64,000 bases of DNA, from positions 310,001 to 374,000 of the forward strand of contig NZ_RBAK01000006.1 of the NCBI RefSeq assembly GCF_003626595.1. The letters run 5' to 3'. This stretch comes from Micromonospora endolithica. GTDB lineage: Bacteria; Actinomycetota; Actinomycetes; Mycobacteriales; Micromonosporaceae. Positions 41,705-49,529 of this stretch are shown here, one piece after another. Within the stretch, counting starts at the first letter, position 1; each line of letters begins with the position of its first letter. The notes below the pieces were generated by a model, which was not told where the DNA came from, made no database searches, and was given only the letters and a program-made list of their open reading frames with translations. The position numbers and the translations under genes were made by a program.

Positions 41705-42361
41705 GTGCGCATCCTGCTGGTCGAGGACGACCGCCGGGTCGCCGCGGCCCTGTCCTCCGCGCTGACCCGGCGCGGGTACGAGGTGGAGCACGCGGCCACC
41801 GTCGCCGCCGCCCTGTCCGCCGCGCCCTGCGACCTGGTGCTGCTGGACCTGACCCTGCCCGACGGGGACGGCACCGACCTGTGCCGGGAGTTGCGCCGGC
41901 GCAGCACCCAGCTCGGCATCATCGCGGTGACCGCCCGGGGCGAGGAGCGGGACCGGGTGCTCGGCCTGCGGCTCGGCGCGGACGACTACGTGGTGAAGCC
42001 CTTCTCGATGGTGGAGCTGCAGGCCCGGATCGAGGCGGTGCTGCGGCGCGCCGCGCACACCGTGCCGCAGCGGCACGTGATCGAGGTCGGCCCGGTCCGC
42101 ATCGACGTCTCCGCCCGGGCGGTGACGGTGGACGGCCGCGCCGTGGCGTTGACCCGCAAGGAGTTCGACGTCCTGCTCTCGCTGGCCCGGCAGCCCGGGG
42201 TGGCGGTGCCGCGGGACCGGATCCTGCTCGACGCGTGGGGCACCACCTGGGCCGACCGGCACACCGTCGAGGTGCACGTCGGCTCGCTGCGGGGCAAGCT
42301 CGGCGATCCCCGCCTGGTGGAGACCGTCCGCGGCGTCGGCTACCGGTTGCGCGGCGAATGA
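41705..42361 (+). CDS. OmpR-family response regulator
   Basis: A 218-aa two-component regulator. The receiver domain (1-115) has acidic residues EDD (7-9), phospho-acceptor Asp in LVLLDLTLPDGDG, Thr in VTARGEE and Lys in VKPFS. The winged-helix DNA-binding domain (about 125-215) has LTRKEFDVLLSLARQPG and HTVEVHVGSLRGKLGD, the recognition helix, and ends VRGVGYRL. GTG 41705 has GGAGG upstream. The histidine kinase gene starts 7 nt after its stop. Closest in form to TctD-like regulators of carboxylate uptake. Confidence 0.92.
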   Translation: MRILLVEDDRRVAAALSSALTRRGYEVEHAATVAAALSAAPCDLVLLDLTLPDGDGTDLCRELRRRSTQLGIIAVTARGEERDRVLGLRLGADDYVVKPFSMVELQARIEAVLRRAAHTVPQRHVIEVGPVRIDVSARAVTVDGRAVALTRKEFDVLLSLARQPGVAVPRDRILLDAWGTTWADRHTVEVHVGSLRGKLGDPRLVETVRGVGYRLRGE

Positions 42362-42368
42362 GGTCACG

Positions 42369-43829
42369 GTGCGACGTCGGCTGGTGATCAGCTATCTGCT
42401 GCTGATGGTGCTCGTCCTCATCGCGTTGGAGACGCCGCTGGCGGCGACCCTGGCCAGCCGGGAGACCGACCGGGTGCGGGCCGACCGGCTCGCCGACGCC
42501 ACCCGGTTCGCCTCGCTCGCCGAGCCGGCGCTGCGCGGCGGCGCCGCCGGTCCGCTCGACAACGAGCTGGACAGCTACGACGAGCTGTACGGCATCGGCG
42601 CGGCGGTGGTCGACCGGGACCGCCGTACGGTGGTCTCCTCGGCGAGCTGGCGGACGGCCCCGGGCACCCGGGAGGCGCTGGACGTGGCGCTGTCCGGGCA
42701 GCAGGTCAGCGGCCCGCCGTCGGTGTGGCCGTGGGTGGACGGGCCGATCGTGGTGGCGGTGCCGATCAACGACGGCGGCGAGGTGCTCGGTGCGGTCGTC
42801 ACCGCCACCCCGGCCGGCCCGGTCCGGCGTACCGTCACCGCCTGGTGGCTGCTGCTGGCCGGCATCGGCCTGCTCGCGGTGCTGGCCTGCGTGCTGACCG
42901 CGTTCGGCCTGGCCGGGTGGGTGCTGCGACCGGTCACCGAGCTGGACACGGTCACCCACGAGATCGCCGAGGGCGACGGCAGCGCCCGGGTGCAGCACCG
43001 GCTGGGCCCGCCGGAGCTGCGCCGCCTGGCGGCGAGCTTCAACCACATGGCCGACGCGGTCTCCGACGTGATGGACCGGCAGCGGGCCTTCGTCGCGCAC
43101 GCCAGCCACCAGTTGCGCAATCCGCTGACCGCGCTGCGGCTGCGGGTGGAGGAGCTGGGACCGAGCCTCACCGACCCGGACGGCCGCGCCGAGCACCGGC
43201 TGGCGCTGGAGGAGACCGACCGGCTCGCCCTGGTGCTCGACGCGCTGCTCACCCTGGCCCGTGCAGAGCGGCGGGAGAACCAGCGGGTGACCGTCGACGC
43301 GGCGGCCGTCGCCGCCAGCCGGGTCGCCGCCTGGCAGCCGCTCGCCCGGCACCGGTCGGTCACCCTGCGCCTGGCCACGGTCGACTCCCCGGCGTACGCG
43401 GCGACCGTGCCCACCGCGATCGACCAGGCACTCGACGCGCTGATCGACAACGCGGTGAAGTTCAGCGGCGCGGGGGGAGAGGTGACCGTCCGGGTCCGCC
43501 GGGACGACGGCGGGACCGCCCTGGAGGTACGCGACACCGGCCCCGGCATGACGGCGAGCCAGCTGGGGCAGGCCACCGAGCGGTTCTGGCGGGCACCGGA
43601 GGTGCAGAACGTCGACGGCGCCGGGCTGGGCCTGACCATCGTCGCGGTGCTGGTGGACGCCTCTGGCGGTCGGCTCACCATGTGCCCGAACGAGCCGCGC
43701 GGCCTGGTCGCCGGTCTCTGGTTCCCCGCCCCCGCCGCCGTGCCTGCCGCCGCCCGCGACACGCCCGCCGCGCCCGCCGCCGCCCCCGACGCCGCGCCGC
43801 GCACCACGCCCGCGTCCACGCCGCGCTGA
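42369..43829 (+). CDS. membrane sensor histidine kinase
   Basis: A 486-aa kinase partner of the preceding regulator. TM1 is 6-26, an extracytoplasmic sensor domain spans ~27-155 and TM2 156-180. HAMP is ~181-235 (RPVTELDTVTHEIAEGDGS). HisKA has the phospho-His in FVAHASHQLRNPLTALRL, then HATPase_c with IDNAVKFSGAGGEVTV (N box), VRDTGPGMTASQ (G1) and GAGLGLTIVAVLV (G2). The last ~35 residues are an Ala/Pro/Thr-rich tail after the ATPase fold (from about 450). It converges with a TAXI solute-binding lipoprotein gene, separated by a repeat-family B element. Confidence 0.92.
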   Translation: MRRRLVISYLLLMVLVLIALETPLAATLASRETDRVRADRLADATRFASLAEPALRGGAAGPLDNELDSYDELYGIGAAVVDRDRRTVVSSASWRTAPGTREALDVALSGQQVSGPPSVWPWVDGPIVVAVPINDGGEVLGAVVTATPAGPVRRTVTAWWLLLAGIGLLAVLACVLTAFGLAGWVLRPVTELDTVTHEIAEGDGSARVQHRLGPPELRRLAASFNHMADAVSDVMDRQRAFVAHASHQLRNPLTALRLRVEELGPSLTDPDGRAEHRLALEETDRLALVLDALLTLARAERRENQRVTVDAAAVAASRVAAWQPLARHRSVTLRLATVDSPAYAATVPTAIDQALDALIDNAVKFSGAGGEVTVRVRRDDGGTALEVRDTGPGMTASQLGQATERFWRAPEVQNVDGAGLGLTIVAVLVDASGGRLTMCPNEPRGLVAGLWFPAPAAVPAAARDTPAAPAAAPDAAPRTTPASTPR

Positions 43830-43830
43830 G

Positions 43831-43890
43831 GCGTTAGGAAGGGACCCTTCCTCTACACCAGGCGTTAAGCGGGGGCCCTTCCTTTCACGG
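43831..43890. repeat. repeat family B element (paired GTTA..GGGCCCTTCC hairpins)
   Basis: Two related sub-units follow each other: GCGTTAGGAAGGGACCCTTC (43831-43850) and, after 11 nt, GCGTTAAGCGGGGGCCCTTC (43862-43881). Each can fold as a GAAGGG/CCCTTC-type hairpin. A matching two-unit element is at 59091-59146. Both lie at the 3' ends of convergent coding sequences, suggesting a role as terminator. Confidence 0.8.
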
Positions 43891-44856
43891 TTTGGCGGCG
43901 CGGTACCAGGCGGCGGCGCCCGGGTGCAGGGGCAGCGGCGCGGTGGCGATGGCCGAGCGGGGGCTCATCCGTCCCGCCGCCGGGTGTGCCGCGCCCAGTT
44001 CCGCCCGGCGCTCCATCAGCAACCGGGTCACCTCCCGGATCAGCGTCTCCGGCAGGTCGGCGCGGACGACGAGGAAGTTCGGGTTCGCCACCGTGGTGAC
44101 CGGGTCCACGCCGTAGACCGAGCGGGGGATGTCCCGGGACACGTAGACCTCCGGGTTGCGCTCGCGCAGCGGTTCGGTCCAGTCGCCCAGGTCGACGATG
44201 CGTACCGGCAGGTCCCGGGCCAGTTCCTCGACCGCCCGCACCGGCAGGCCGCCGGAGAAGAAGAACGCGTCGACCCGGCCCTCGCGCAGCGCGGCGACCG
44301 AGTCGTCCAGGCCGAGGTGTTCCCGGTGGGCCCGCTTCTCGTCGAGCCGGGCCGCGTCCAGCAGCCGGGTGGCGGTGATCTCGGTGCCGGAGCCGGGCGC
44401 GCCCACCGACACCCGCCGGCCGGCCAGGTCGGCCACCGTCCGCACCGGCCCGCCGGCGGTGGTGACCAGGTGCAGCAGGTCGTCGTAGACGCGGGCCACC
44501 GCGACGACCGCCGGATCGGTGGCCCCGGCCGGCGGCAGCACGTCGGCCTGGGTGAAACCCAGCTCGGCGGCACCGGAGCCGACCAGCCGGACGTTCTCCG
44601 CCGACGCGGCGGTCACCACGACGCTGGCCTCGACGTTCGGCAGCTCCCGGTTGAGGATGGCGGCCAGCGACCGCCCGAACGCGTGGTAGACGGCGGTCGG
44701 GCTGCCGGTGGCGATCCGGATCCGTACCGGCTCCTCGTCGGTCTCCCGGCAGCCGGCGGCGCCGGGCAGGACCGCGACCAGCAGCAACGCCAGCAGGGCG
44801 GTCGACGCGGCCGGCGGTCGGTTGCGGGCGGACCAGGTACGGCTCACCCGGTGCAC
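43885..44856 (-). CDS. TAXI-family solute-binding lipoprotein
   Basis: A 323-aa TRAP-type (TAXI) substrate-binding protein. The signal peptide ends in the lipobox LPGAAGC (Cys about 36), so it is membrane-anchored outside. The fold starts VRIRIATGSPTAVYHAFGRSLAAIL, then VVTAASAENVRLVGSGAAELGFTQADVL, RRVSVGAPGSGTEITATRLL and DAFFFSGGLPVRAVEEL, all typical of TAXI proteins, which bind dicarboxylates or amino acids. No DctM/DctQ (TRAP permease) genes are in the window. The convergent TctDE-like two-component pair suggests it may instead deliver ligand to the sensor kinase; this is inference. The final residues overlap repeat family B. Confidence 0.88.
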   Translation of the reverse strand: MHRVSRTWSARNRPPAASTALLALLLVAVLPGAAGCRETDEEPVRIRIATGSPTAVYHAFGRSLAAILNRELPNVEASVVVTAASAENVRLVGSGAAELGFTQADVLPPAGATDPAVVAVARVYDDLLHLVTTAGGPVRTVADLAGRRVSVGAPGSGTEITATRLLDAARLDEKRAHREHLGLDDSVAALREGRVDAFFFSGGLPVRAVEELARDLPVRIVDLGDWTEPLRERNPEVYVSRDIPRSVYGVDPVTTVANPNFLVVRADLPETLIREVTRLLMERRAELGAAHPAAGRMSPRSAIATAPLPLHPGAAAWYRAAKP

Positions 44857-44913
44857 TCTGCGCCGACCGGGCCGCCCCGCGCAACCCGGATCCCCCGCCC
44901 CGGACGGCGCCGG

Positions 44914-45588
44914 TCAGGATCCGGCCGCCTCCCGGGGCGGACCGAGCGCGGCGGCGTCCAGGATCTGCTCCCGGTCCCGGCCGTGTGCGACGCTGACCAC
45001 GAAGCAGCCGGTGCCCGGTCGCAGCAGCGCCGGGACGTCCAGCAGGGCCGCCCCGCGGACCAGCACGGCGGCCAGTTCCCGGTCGGTGAGTCGGATCCCG
45101 AGGATGTGCCGCCGGACGTGCCGGCCGCCACCGAGCAGGGCGGCCCGCCACGCCGCCGCGGCGAGCCGGGGCCGCCACACCCGCCGCGGGGTGGACGCGC
45201 CGGGCGTCGGCCCGCCCAGCAACTCGCGGCGGCCCTGCCGCCAGCCGGCCTCCACCACCTGCGCGTACGCGGCGCGGTGCGCCGCCGGCACGGAGAGCCG
45301 GTGCAGCTCGTAGCGACGGCGTAGACCGCCCACGGCGACCTCGTGCCGGACCGGTACGCCCAACCGGTCGAGCAGTTGCCGCATCCGCTGCGCGGCCTCC
45401 TCCCGGTTGAACTCGACCGTCACCGGCGGGTGGAGTGGGGCGGGCCGCCGAGGGTTCCCGCCGGTCGGGGGCGTCATGCAGCGCAGCAGGCAGGCGACCT
45501 CGAAGGCGTCGGCCAGGGTCAGCCAGTCCAGCGGGGGCGGGGGCGACGGCGGCCGGGGCCGGTCGAGCAGGGTCGGTTCGGGGGACAC
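44914..45588 (-). CDS. conserved-looking hypothetical protein (224 aa)
   Basis: I do not recognise a family. Codon bias is right for the genome. It begins with a Pro-rich segment (residues 7-22), then DWLTLADAFEVACLLRCM. Two mixed alpha/beta stretches follow: VTVEFNREEAAQRMRQLLDRLGV (about 56-78, with VRHEVAVGGLRRRYELHRL next) and AAWRAALLGGGRHVRRHILGIRL...LAAVLVRGAALLDV. The segment AAWRAALLGGG faintly recalls the CxRAYLRGAFLAGG region of WhiA/LAGLIDADG proteins, but too weakly to claim. It lies 57 nt upstream of the TAXI gene on the same strand. Confidence 0.6.
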   Translation of the reverse strand: MSPEPTLLDRPRPPSPPPPLDWLTLADAFEVACLLRCMTPPTGGNPRRPAPLHPPVTVEFNREEAAQRMRQLLDRLGVPVRHEVAVGGLRRRYELHRLSVPAAHRAAYAQVVEAGWRQGRRELLGGPTPGASTPRRVWRPRLAAAAWRAALLGGGRHVRRHILGIRLTDRELAAVLVRGAALLDVPALLRPGTGCFVVSVAHGRDREQILDAAALGPPREAAGS

Positions 45589-45688
45589 CTCGGGCTCCTC
45601 GTCGGCGTCGGGGTGTCCCTACCGTGACGGTTGCGCGGTGCGGGCGGAACCGATCCGGCCGAGCCTTGAGGAAATCTTGCGTCTGCCG

Positions 45689-46483
45689 TTACAGCTCGGA
45701 CACGATCACGTCGACCTGGCGGGGCCGGCCGGCCGGTGTCGCGGTCTCCTCGACCCGGTACGTGAGGTCGCGCAGCGCGGCCACCAGAGCGTCGGCGGTA
45801 CGCGGGCGGGCGCCGGCGAGCAGCAGCTCCCGGACCAGCCGGCCCTTGGTCGCCTTGTTGAAGTGGCTGACCACCGTCCGCACCGGCGTGCCGTCGACGT
45901 CCCGCTCGTGCAGCACCCGGACGATCACCGTGCGGGCGGCCACCGCACCGCGCGGTGTCCAGGTGGCGGCGTACGCGCCGGAGCGCAGGTCCAGCACCGG
46001 CCGGTCCCCGGCGGCGGCGGTCAGCGCCGGGTCCAGCGCGGCACGCCACCAGGCGGACAGCGCGCCCACCCCGGGCAGCCGCGCGGAGATCGGGCAGCGG
46101 TAGGGCGGGATCCGGTCGGCGAGGCGTACCGCGCCCCAGAGGCCGGAGCTGATCAGCACCGACCGGCGGGCCGCCCGCAGCGCCGGGGCGGGCAGTGAGG
46201 CGAGGTCCAGCGCCTCGTACAGGACCCCGGTGTAGAGGCGCTCGGCCGGCGCCGTCGCCGCCCGCAGCAGGCGTGCGTTGCGCCGCAGCTCGTCGCGCTG
46301 ACCGGGGCCGAGGCCGAGCGCGGCCAGCGCGACGGCCTCGTCGGCGGTGCTGGCGTCGACAAGCGCGGACAGCACCCGCTCACGCGCTCCGGCCAGCTCC
46401 GGCAGGCTCAGCCGGGCCAGATCCATCCGCCGGCCGGTGCCGGTGTCGGCCTTGCCCTCGGAGGGCGGCAGCAGGATGAGCAT
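45689..46483 (-). CDS. yaaA: YaaA family peroxide-stress protein
   Basis: A 264-aa protein of the UPF0246/YaaA (DUF328) family. It has the N-terminal LILLPPSEGKAD, then RLYTGVLYEALDL, VLISSGLWGAVRLADRIPPYRCPIS, DLRSGAYAATW and the C-terminal hallmark VVSHFNKATKGRLVRELL. E. coli YaaA lowers free intracellular iron under peroxide stress and has a DNA-binding-like fold. It is cytoplasmic and monocistronic here, with a 100-nt gap on each side. Confidence 0.9.
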   Translation of the reverse strand: MLILLPPSEGKADTGTGRRMDLARLSLPELAGARERVLSALVDASTADEAVALAALGLGPGQRDELRRNARLLRAATAPAERLYTGVLYEALDLASLPAPALRAARRSVLISSGLWGAVRLADRIPPYRCPISARLPGVGALSAWWRAALDPALTAAAGDRPVLDLRSGAYAATWTPRGAVAARTVIVRVLHERDVDGTPVRTVVSHFNKATKGRLVRELLLAGARPRTADALVAALRDLTYRVEETATPAGRPRQVDVIVSEL

Positions 46484-46529
46484 CGGTGGACTCCTCGGTC
46501 GGCGGCTGCCGCCAGCGTACGATCCGGTC

Positions 46530-48149
46530 CTACCGCCACGGCCGCACCGGCTGCTCCGGGTGGTACACGCGATACCCGTCGACCTCGATCACCAGCGCCG
46601 CGTCGGCCCGGTCGCCGAGCAGCCGGCGCAGCCGCCGCTCCAGCGTCGACCCGGACTCCACCACGTAACCCGGCCGGGCAGCCGCCGACACCTGCCGCCA
46701 GTACGCCGGGTAGCGGTTCTGGCCCGGGGTGAACCACTCGTCGAGCACCCCGCACACCACGTCCTCACCGGTGTTGAAGATCAACCGGTTGCAGGTCCAG
46801 TAGTCCCCGTACACCTCCCGGGGCCCGTCCGCGCGGACCGCGTCGGCCAGTTGCCGGGCCGCCCGCTCCTCGGTCCGGCCCGCCCGCGCGCCGGTGGTGG
46901 CGAACAGCACGGTGACCACCAGCGCGGTGGCCGCCAGCGCGGCCAGCCCGGCGGTGGCGACCGCGCCGGCCAGCCGGCCGGCCACCCCGACCGTGCCCCG
47001 CCAGCAGGCCACCGCCGCCAGCCACACCGGCCACAGCACCGCCGGCAGGGAGAGCTGGAGCACCGACAGGTAGCGCGCGTTGCTCAGCGGGTCGGTGGCG
47101 GCCAGCGGGCTGCGGGCGTACGACAGCAGGGTCGCCGCCGCGCCGAGGACCAGCGCGAGGTGCACGACCGGGCCGACCCGCCGGGCCCGTCCCGGTCCGG
47201 CGGCCCGGCGGTACGCGAGCACCGCGACCACCGCGGCGATCCCCAGCAGCACCGGGTAGAGCAGCCCGGACCAGCGGGTCCACGTCGTGCACCCGTCGAC
47301 CGGGCACAGCCCGTGCGCCAGCGGTACGCCCTCCAGCAGCGCGCCGCGCAGCCGCTCCGACCAGGGTGGCGTCGGCCCGGCCCGGGTGCTGATCTCCCGG
47401 AACACCGACAGCGAGTCCTCACCGGGCGGGGCGACCAGGTTGTCCCAGGCCATCGGGGCGACGCCGACGGCGAAGCCCGCCACCAGCAGCGGTCCCGCCC
47501 AGCCCAGCAGCTCCCGCCGCGCCACCCACAGCAGCACCAGCCCGGCCGCCCCCAGGTAGGGCAGGATCAGCCAGTCCGACCACACCGCCACCCCGGCGAG
47601 CAGTCCGAACGCCCCGACGGCCAGCCGCCGGTGGCGGATCGTGCCGCCGGCCAGCCCCACCGCCACCAGCAGCATCAGCAGCACCGCGACCTTGACCTCC
47701 GGCCGCCCGCCGACCACGGTGATCTGGTCGCGGACCACCCGCTCGCCGCCGAGCGCCAACAGGCCGACGACGAATGTGGCGAACCACGGCGAGCCGATCC
47801 GCCGGGTGAGCCGGTGGATCAGCCAGAGGAACAGCGCGTACAACACCAGCAGCGGCAGCCGCAGCACCGGCCAGCTGGGCCCGACCGCCGCGACCAGCGG
47901 CGCGGCCAGGTACGACTCCAGCACACCCATGTAGCGCTGCCCGTAGAGGAAGACCGGGAACTCCCGGCCCTGCGCGATGTGCAGCGCGGCCAGCCCGAAC
48001 GTCGCCTCGTCGCTGTTCGACACCGGCGTGGTGCGCAGGGTCAGGACCAGCCGGTACGCGACCCCGGCCACCCCCAGCAGCAGCGCGACGAGCGCCGGCC
48101 GGTCGAGCCGGGGACGCCACCGCCCCCCGTGCTGAGCAGATCGCGACAC
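46530..48149 (-). CDS. GT-C-fold membrane glycosyltransferase-like protein
   Basis: A 539-aa membrane protein with about 11 hydrophobic segments. The first outer loop holds VSNSDEATFGLAALHIAQG, the Asp-Glu pair typical of dolichyl/polyprenyl-phosphate-dependent GT-C enzymes, followed by FLYGQRYMGVLESYL. The last ~100 residues are a soluble extracytoplasmic region with Cys residues (YWTCNRLIFNTGEDVVCGV) that could form a disulfide. GTG 48149. Substrate unknown; not adjacent to the main wall locus but same class of enzyme as the genes at 30998, 32889 and 39944. Confidence 0.75.
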   Translation of the reverse strand: MSRSAQHGGRWRPRLDRPALVALLLGVAGVAYRLVLTLRTTPVSNSDEATFGLAALHIAQGREFPVFLYGQRYMGVLESYLAAPLVAAVGPSWPVLRLPLLVLYALFLWLIHRLTRRIGSPWFATFVVGLLALGGERVVRDQITVVGGRPEVKVAVLLMLLVAVGLAGGTIRHRRLAVGAFGLLAGVAVWSDWLILPYLGAAGLVLLWVARRELLGWAGPLLVAGFAVGVAPMAWDNLVAPPGEDSLSVFREISTRAGPTPPWSERLRGALLEGVPLAHGLCPVDGCTTWTRWSGLLYPVLLGIAAVVAVLAYRRAAGPGRARRVGPVVHLALVLGAAATLLSYARSPLAATDPLSNARYLSVLQLSLPAVLWPVWLAAVACWRGTVGVAGRLAGAVATAGLAALAATALVVTVLFATTGARAGRTEERAARQLADAVRADGPREVYGDYWTCNRLIFNTGEDVVCGVLDEWFTPGQNRYPAYWRQVSAAARPGYVVESGSTLERRLRRLLGDRADAALVIEVDGYRVYHPEQPVRPWR

Positions 48150-48307
48150 GACCAGCGCCCCCGTCGTCGTCCCGACCGGAGTGTTTCACGCGCCGGCGGG
48201 GGACCGGGCCGGTTCGCCGTGAACGCGGTGCTGCCGGCGTGCCTGCGGTGGCCCGGTGAGATCGCCTCACGTGGCCGAGGCGGCGGGCTTGTGGCAGGGT
48301 TGCACCC

Positions 48308-49348
48308 GTGCCACCCACTCCCGCCGGCCAGCTGGCCGTACCCACCCTGCACCGGGCCGCGCGGATCGAGGACGCCGTGCACCACCTCGTGGAGCGCCGG
48401 CTGCGGCGGACCGGGTGGCGGATGAACGTGGTCGCCTACACCGGCTACGGCGCGCCCGGCTGGGTACGCGTCATGTGCCGGGTGCTGCTGGGACGACCGG
48501 ACACCCGGGAGCACGGCCGGCTGGAGAAGGTCCGGGGCTGGCGCAGCTTCACGACCCTGCCCGCCAAACACGTCAAGGTCACCATCACCGCCGGCGGGGT
48601 GACCCACGAGACGCAGGCCGACCGCAGCGGCTTCGTCGACGTCACCGTGAAGGCCGACATGGTGCCCGGCTGGGGTGCGGTGACCATCGGTGTGCCGGAC
48701 GCGGAGCCGGTCGAGGCGCCGGTGCGGATCCTCGACCCGGAGGTGCGCTTCGGCGTCCTCTCCGACATCGACGACACGGTGATGGTCACCGCACTGCCCC
48801 GGCCGCTGCTCGCCGCCTGGAACACCTTCGTGCTGGACGAGCACGCCCGCAACGCGGTCCCCGGCATGGCGGTGCTGTACGAGCGGCTGGTCACCGCCCA
48901 CCCCGGCGCCCCGGTGTTCTACCTGTCCACCGGTGCGTGGAACGTCGCCCCGACGCTCACCCGGTTCCTGTCCCGCCACCTCTACCCGGCCGGCCCGCTG
49001 CTGCTGACCGACTGGGGACCCACCCACGACCGCTGGTTCCGCAGCGGCCGGGAGCACAAGCGCATCACCCTGGCCCGCCTGGCCAAGGAGTTCCCCGAGG
49101 TCAAGTGGCTGCTGGTCGGCGACGACGGGCAGCACGACCAGGAGATCTACCGGGAGTTCGCCGCCGCCCACCCGGAGAACGTGGCCGGCGTGGCGATCCG
49201 CCGGCTGTCGCCCACCCAGGCGGTGCTCGCCGGTAGCCTGCCCGCGCCCGCCGGCAGCTCGTCAGCCGGGCCGGTGGGGCAGAAGTGGCTCTCCGCTCCG
49301 GACGGCGCCGGCCTGTGGAAGCTGTTGCGCGACGCCGGCCTGGTCTGA
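48308..49348 (+). CDS. App1-family phosphatase (DUF2183)
   Basis: A 346-aa protein like yeast App1 phosphatidate phosphatase. The C-terminal domain has the HAD-type motif I GVLSDIDDTVMVTA (nucleophile Asp and general acid Asp, about 154-158), motif II in VFYLSTGAWNVAP, then HKRITLARLAKEFPEVKWLLVGDDGQHDQEIY, covering motifs III and IV. The N-terminal ~140 residues form a beta-rich domain (HVKVTITAGGVTHETQADRSGFVDV). No signal peptide. In bacteria the physiological substrate is unproven. GTG 48308. Confidence 0.88.
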   Translation: MPPTPAGQLAVPTLHRAARIEDAVHHLVERRLRRTGWRMNVVAYTGYGAPGWVRVMCRVLLGRPDTREHGRLEKVRGWRSFTTLPAKHVKVTITAGGVTHETQADRSGFVDVTVKADMVPGWGAVTIGVPDAEPVEAPVRILDPEVRFGVLSDIDDTVMVTALPRPLLAAWNTFVLDEHARNAVPGMAVLYERLVTAHPGAPVFYLSTGAWNVAPTLTRFLSRHLYPAGPLLLTDWGPTHDRWFRSGREHKRITLARLAKEFPEVKWLLVGDDGQHDQEIYREFAAAHPENVAGVAIRRLSPTQAVLAGSLPAPAGSSSAGPVGQKWLSAPDGAGLWKLLRDAGLV

Positions 49349-49408
49349 CGCCGGCTCCCGGCGCGTTCCGGGGCGCCGACCGTGCGTTCCCGACATGATC
49401 GGCTCGCC

Positions 49409-49460
49409 TTCATTGATATCGGGCTGTCCAGGCGAGGTTGTCCGCCCGACTTCAATGATC
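49409..49460. repeat. repeat family C element (TTCATTGA palindrome), copy 1
   Basis: TTCATTGATATCGGGC (49409-49424) and GCCCGACTTCAATGA (49444-49458) form an imperfect palindrome. The reverse complement of this element matches the copy at 58312-58361 closely, including the central GGCGGACAACC. It lies in the 181-nt gap between the App1-like and GHL10 genes. Confidence 0.75.
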
Positions 49461-49529
49461 CCGGCCGGCCGGGTGGCCGGCCGGTGAAGGATACTTGCGC
49501 ATCTCATCGATAGACCTGAACATATCTTC

